Assembly: GCA_030917725.1 (NCBI GenBank)
Contig: JAUPUE010000038.1
Span: 1-18,638 of the forward strand
Direction of reading: 5' to 3'
Origin: Patescibacteria group bacterium
GTDB lineage: Bacteria; Patescibacteriota; Minisyncoccia; Phycocordibacterales; EsbW-18
Length of the DNA: 18,638 nt
The notes beneath the pieces are model-generated. The model ran no database searches. It worked only from the letters and a program-made list of their open reading frames with translations, and was not told the origin of the DNA. The position numbers and the translations under genes are program-made. This document shows positions 18,160 to 18,638 of this stretch, piece by piece (position 1 is the stretch's first letter; every line of letters begins with the position of its first letter).

Positions 18160-18638
18160 ATGCGACGTCCTCTCAAAGAAAAGCAGAAGCACCCAGCGAT
18201 CAAAGATCGCAAGTACGACTCCGTAACTGTTACGAAGCTCGTTAACTACGTCATGATCGGCGGAAAGAAGTCGACAGCACAGCGCGCCGTCTACGATGCG
18301 CTCGAAGCAATGAAGGCAGCAGGCAACGAAGATCCAGCAGCGCTCCTCGAGACTGCGATCCAGAACGTCGCTCCTACTATGGAAGTTCGCTCACGCCGCG
18401 TCGGTGGTGCTAACTACCAGGTTCCTTTCCCTGTTCGCCCTGAACGCCAGCTTGCGCTCTCACTCCGTTGGATCCTCGGCGGCGTTCGCGGAAAGAAAGG
18501 CGCTCCATTTGGTACGCGTCTCGCCAACGAGCTCATCCTTGCAAGCAAGGGAGAAGGGGAGGCAATGAAGAAGCGCGAAACCGTGCACCGCATGGCAGAA
18601 GCCAACAAGGCATTCGCTCACTTCGCTTTCAGCCGAAC
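18160..18638 (+). CDS. rpsG: 30S ribosomal protein uS7 (3' end cut by window)
   Basis: The first 159 codons are visible, nearly the whole protein. Family blocks: VNYVMIGGKKSTAQRAVYDAL, then VAPTMEVRSRRVGGANYQVP, VRPERQLALSLRWI and KKRETVHRMAEANKAFAHFAF. uS7 nucleates assembly of the 3' domain of 16S rRNA and lies in the head of the 30S subunit at the mRNA exit. It follows rpsL by 9 bp without an SD and is expected to be followed by fusA, outside the window. Confidence 0.95.
   Translation, partial: MRRPLKEKQKHPAIKDRKYDSVTVTKLVNYVMIGGKKSTAQRAVYDALEAMKAAGNEDPAALLETAIQNVAPTMEVRSRRVGGANYQVPFPVRPERQLALSLRWILGGVRGKKGAPFGTRLANELILASKGEGEAMKKRETVHRMAEANKAFAHFAFSR

Overview
The window reads as bacterial chromosome from a Patescibacteria/CPR organism, most likely of the Parcubacteria (Paceibacteria) group. 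This rests on several observations: a short and divergent phosphoglycerate kinase, a ComEC channel and a ComEC-type metallo-beta-lactamase encoded as two separate genes, CPR-style giant minor pilins, a four-helix-bundle (S23-type) protein gene, and mostly leaderless or nearly leaderless core genes without Shine-Dalgarno (SD) sequences. The lineage call is inference; no rRNA gene is present to confirm it.

Layout. Positions 1-5673 hold a type IV pilus assembly block: the C-terminus of the PilB/GspE ATPase, PilC, and three pilin-like genes (PilV-, PilW- and PilX-like). The PilB-PilC junction is occupied by an oppositely oriented four-helix-bundle gene bracketed by inverted arrays of degenerate 7-bp units. 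Positions 5674-6549 hold a self-contained gene of unknown function with its own promoter, SD and terminator. Positions 6608-8514 carry tpiA-pgk (lower glycolysis). A HIT-family hydrolase and recJ are divergently transcribed from 8904-8931. Positions 10568-11636 hold two more self-contained promoter-SD-gene-terminator cassettes, one encoding a small winged-helix-like protein and one an unknown protein. Then follow rnhA, mscL, comEC (channel part), a convergent superoxide dismutase gene, a secreted SleB-type wall hydrolase behind an apparent attenuator, the stand-alone ComEC-type metallo-beta-lactamase, rpmB (reverse) and a divergent M50 membrane protease. The last stretch, 17400-18638, has about 330 bp without a normal gene, containing a strongly folded candidate RNA with a six-codon ORF behind a near-perfect SD, and then rpsL and partial rpsG (str operon).

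How genes relate. PilB/PilC/pilins, ComEC, the metallo-beta-lactamase protein and RecJ are together what a cell needs to take up and process single-stranded DNA, so a natural-competence theme runs through the window. Two gene-expression styles coexist. Core genes have a -10 box 6-7 bp before ATG and no SD. A few isolated genes have full -35/-10 promoters with 16-17 bp spacers, leaders, strong SDs and strong hairpin terminators; the three unknown ones also use mostly GAG for Glu.

Most interesting signals: (1) the 7-bp-phased degenerate repeat arrays at five places, including an inverted pair around the four-helix-bundle gene and an inverted pair at the start of the PilX-like gene; (2) the candidate structured RNA plus mini-ORF upstream of rpsL; (3) the three SD-led cassettes; (4) the palindrome over the comEC start and the repeat-derived ComEC tail; (5) a one-residue deletion in the most conserved loop of S12.
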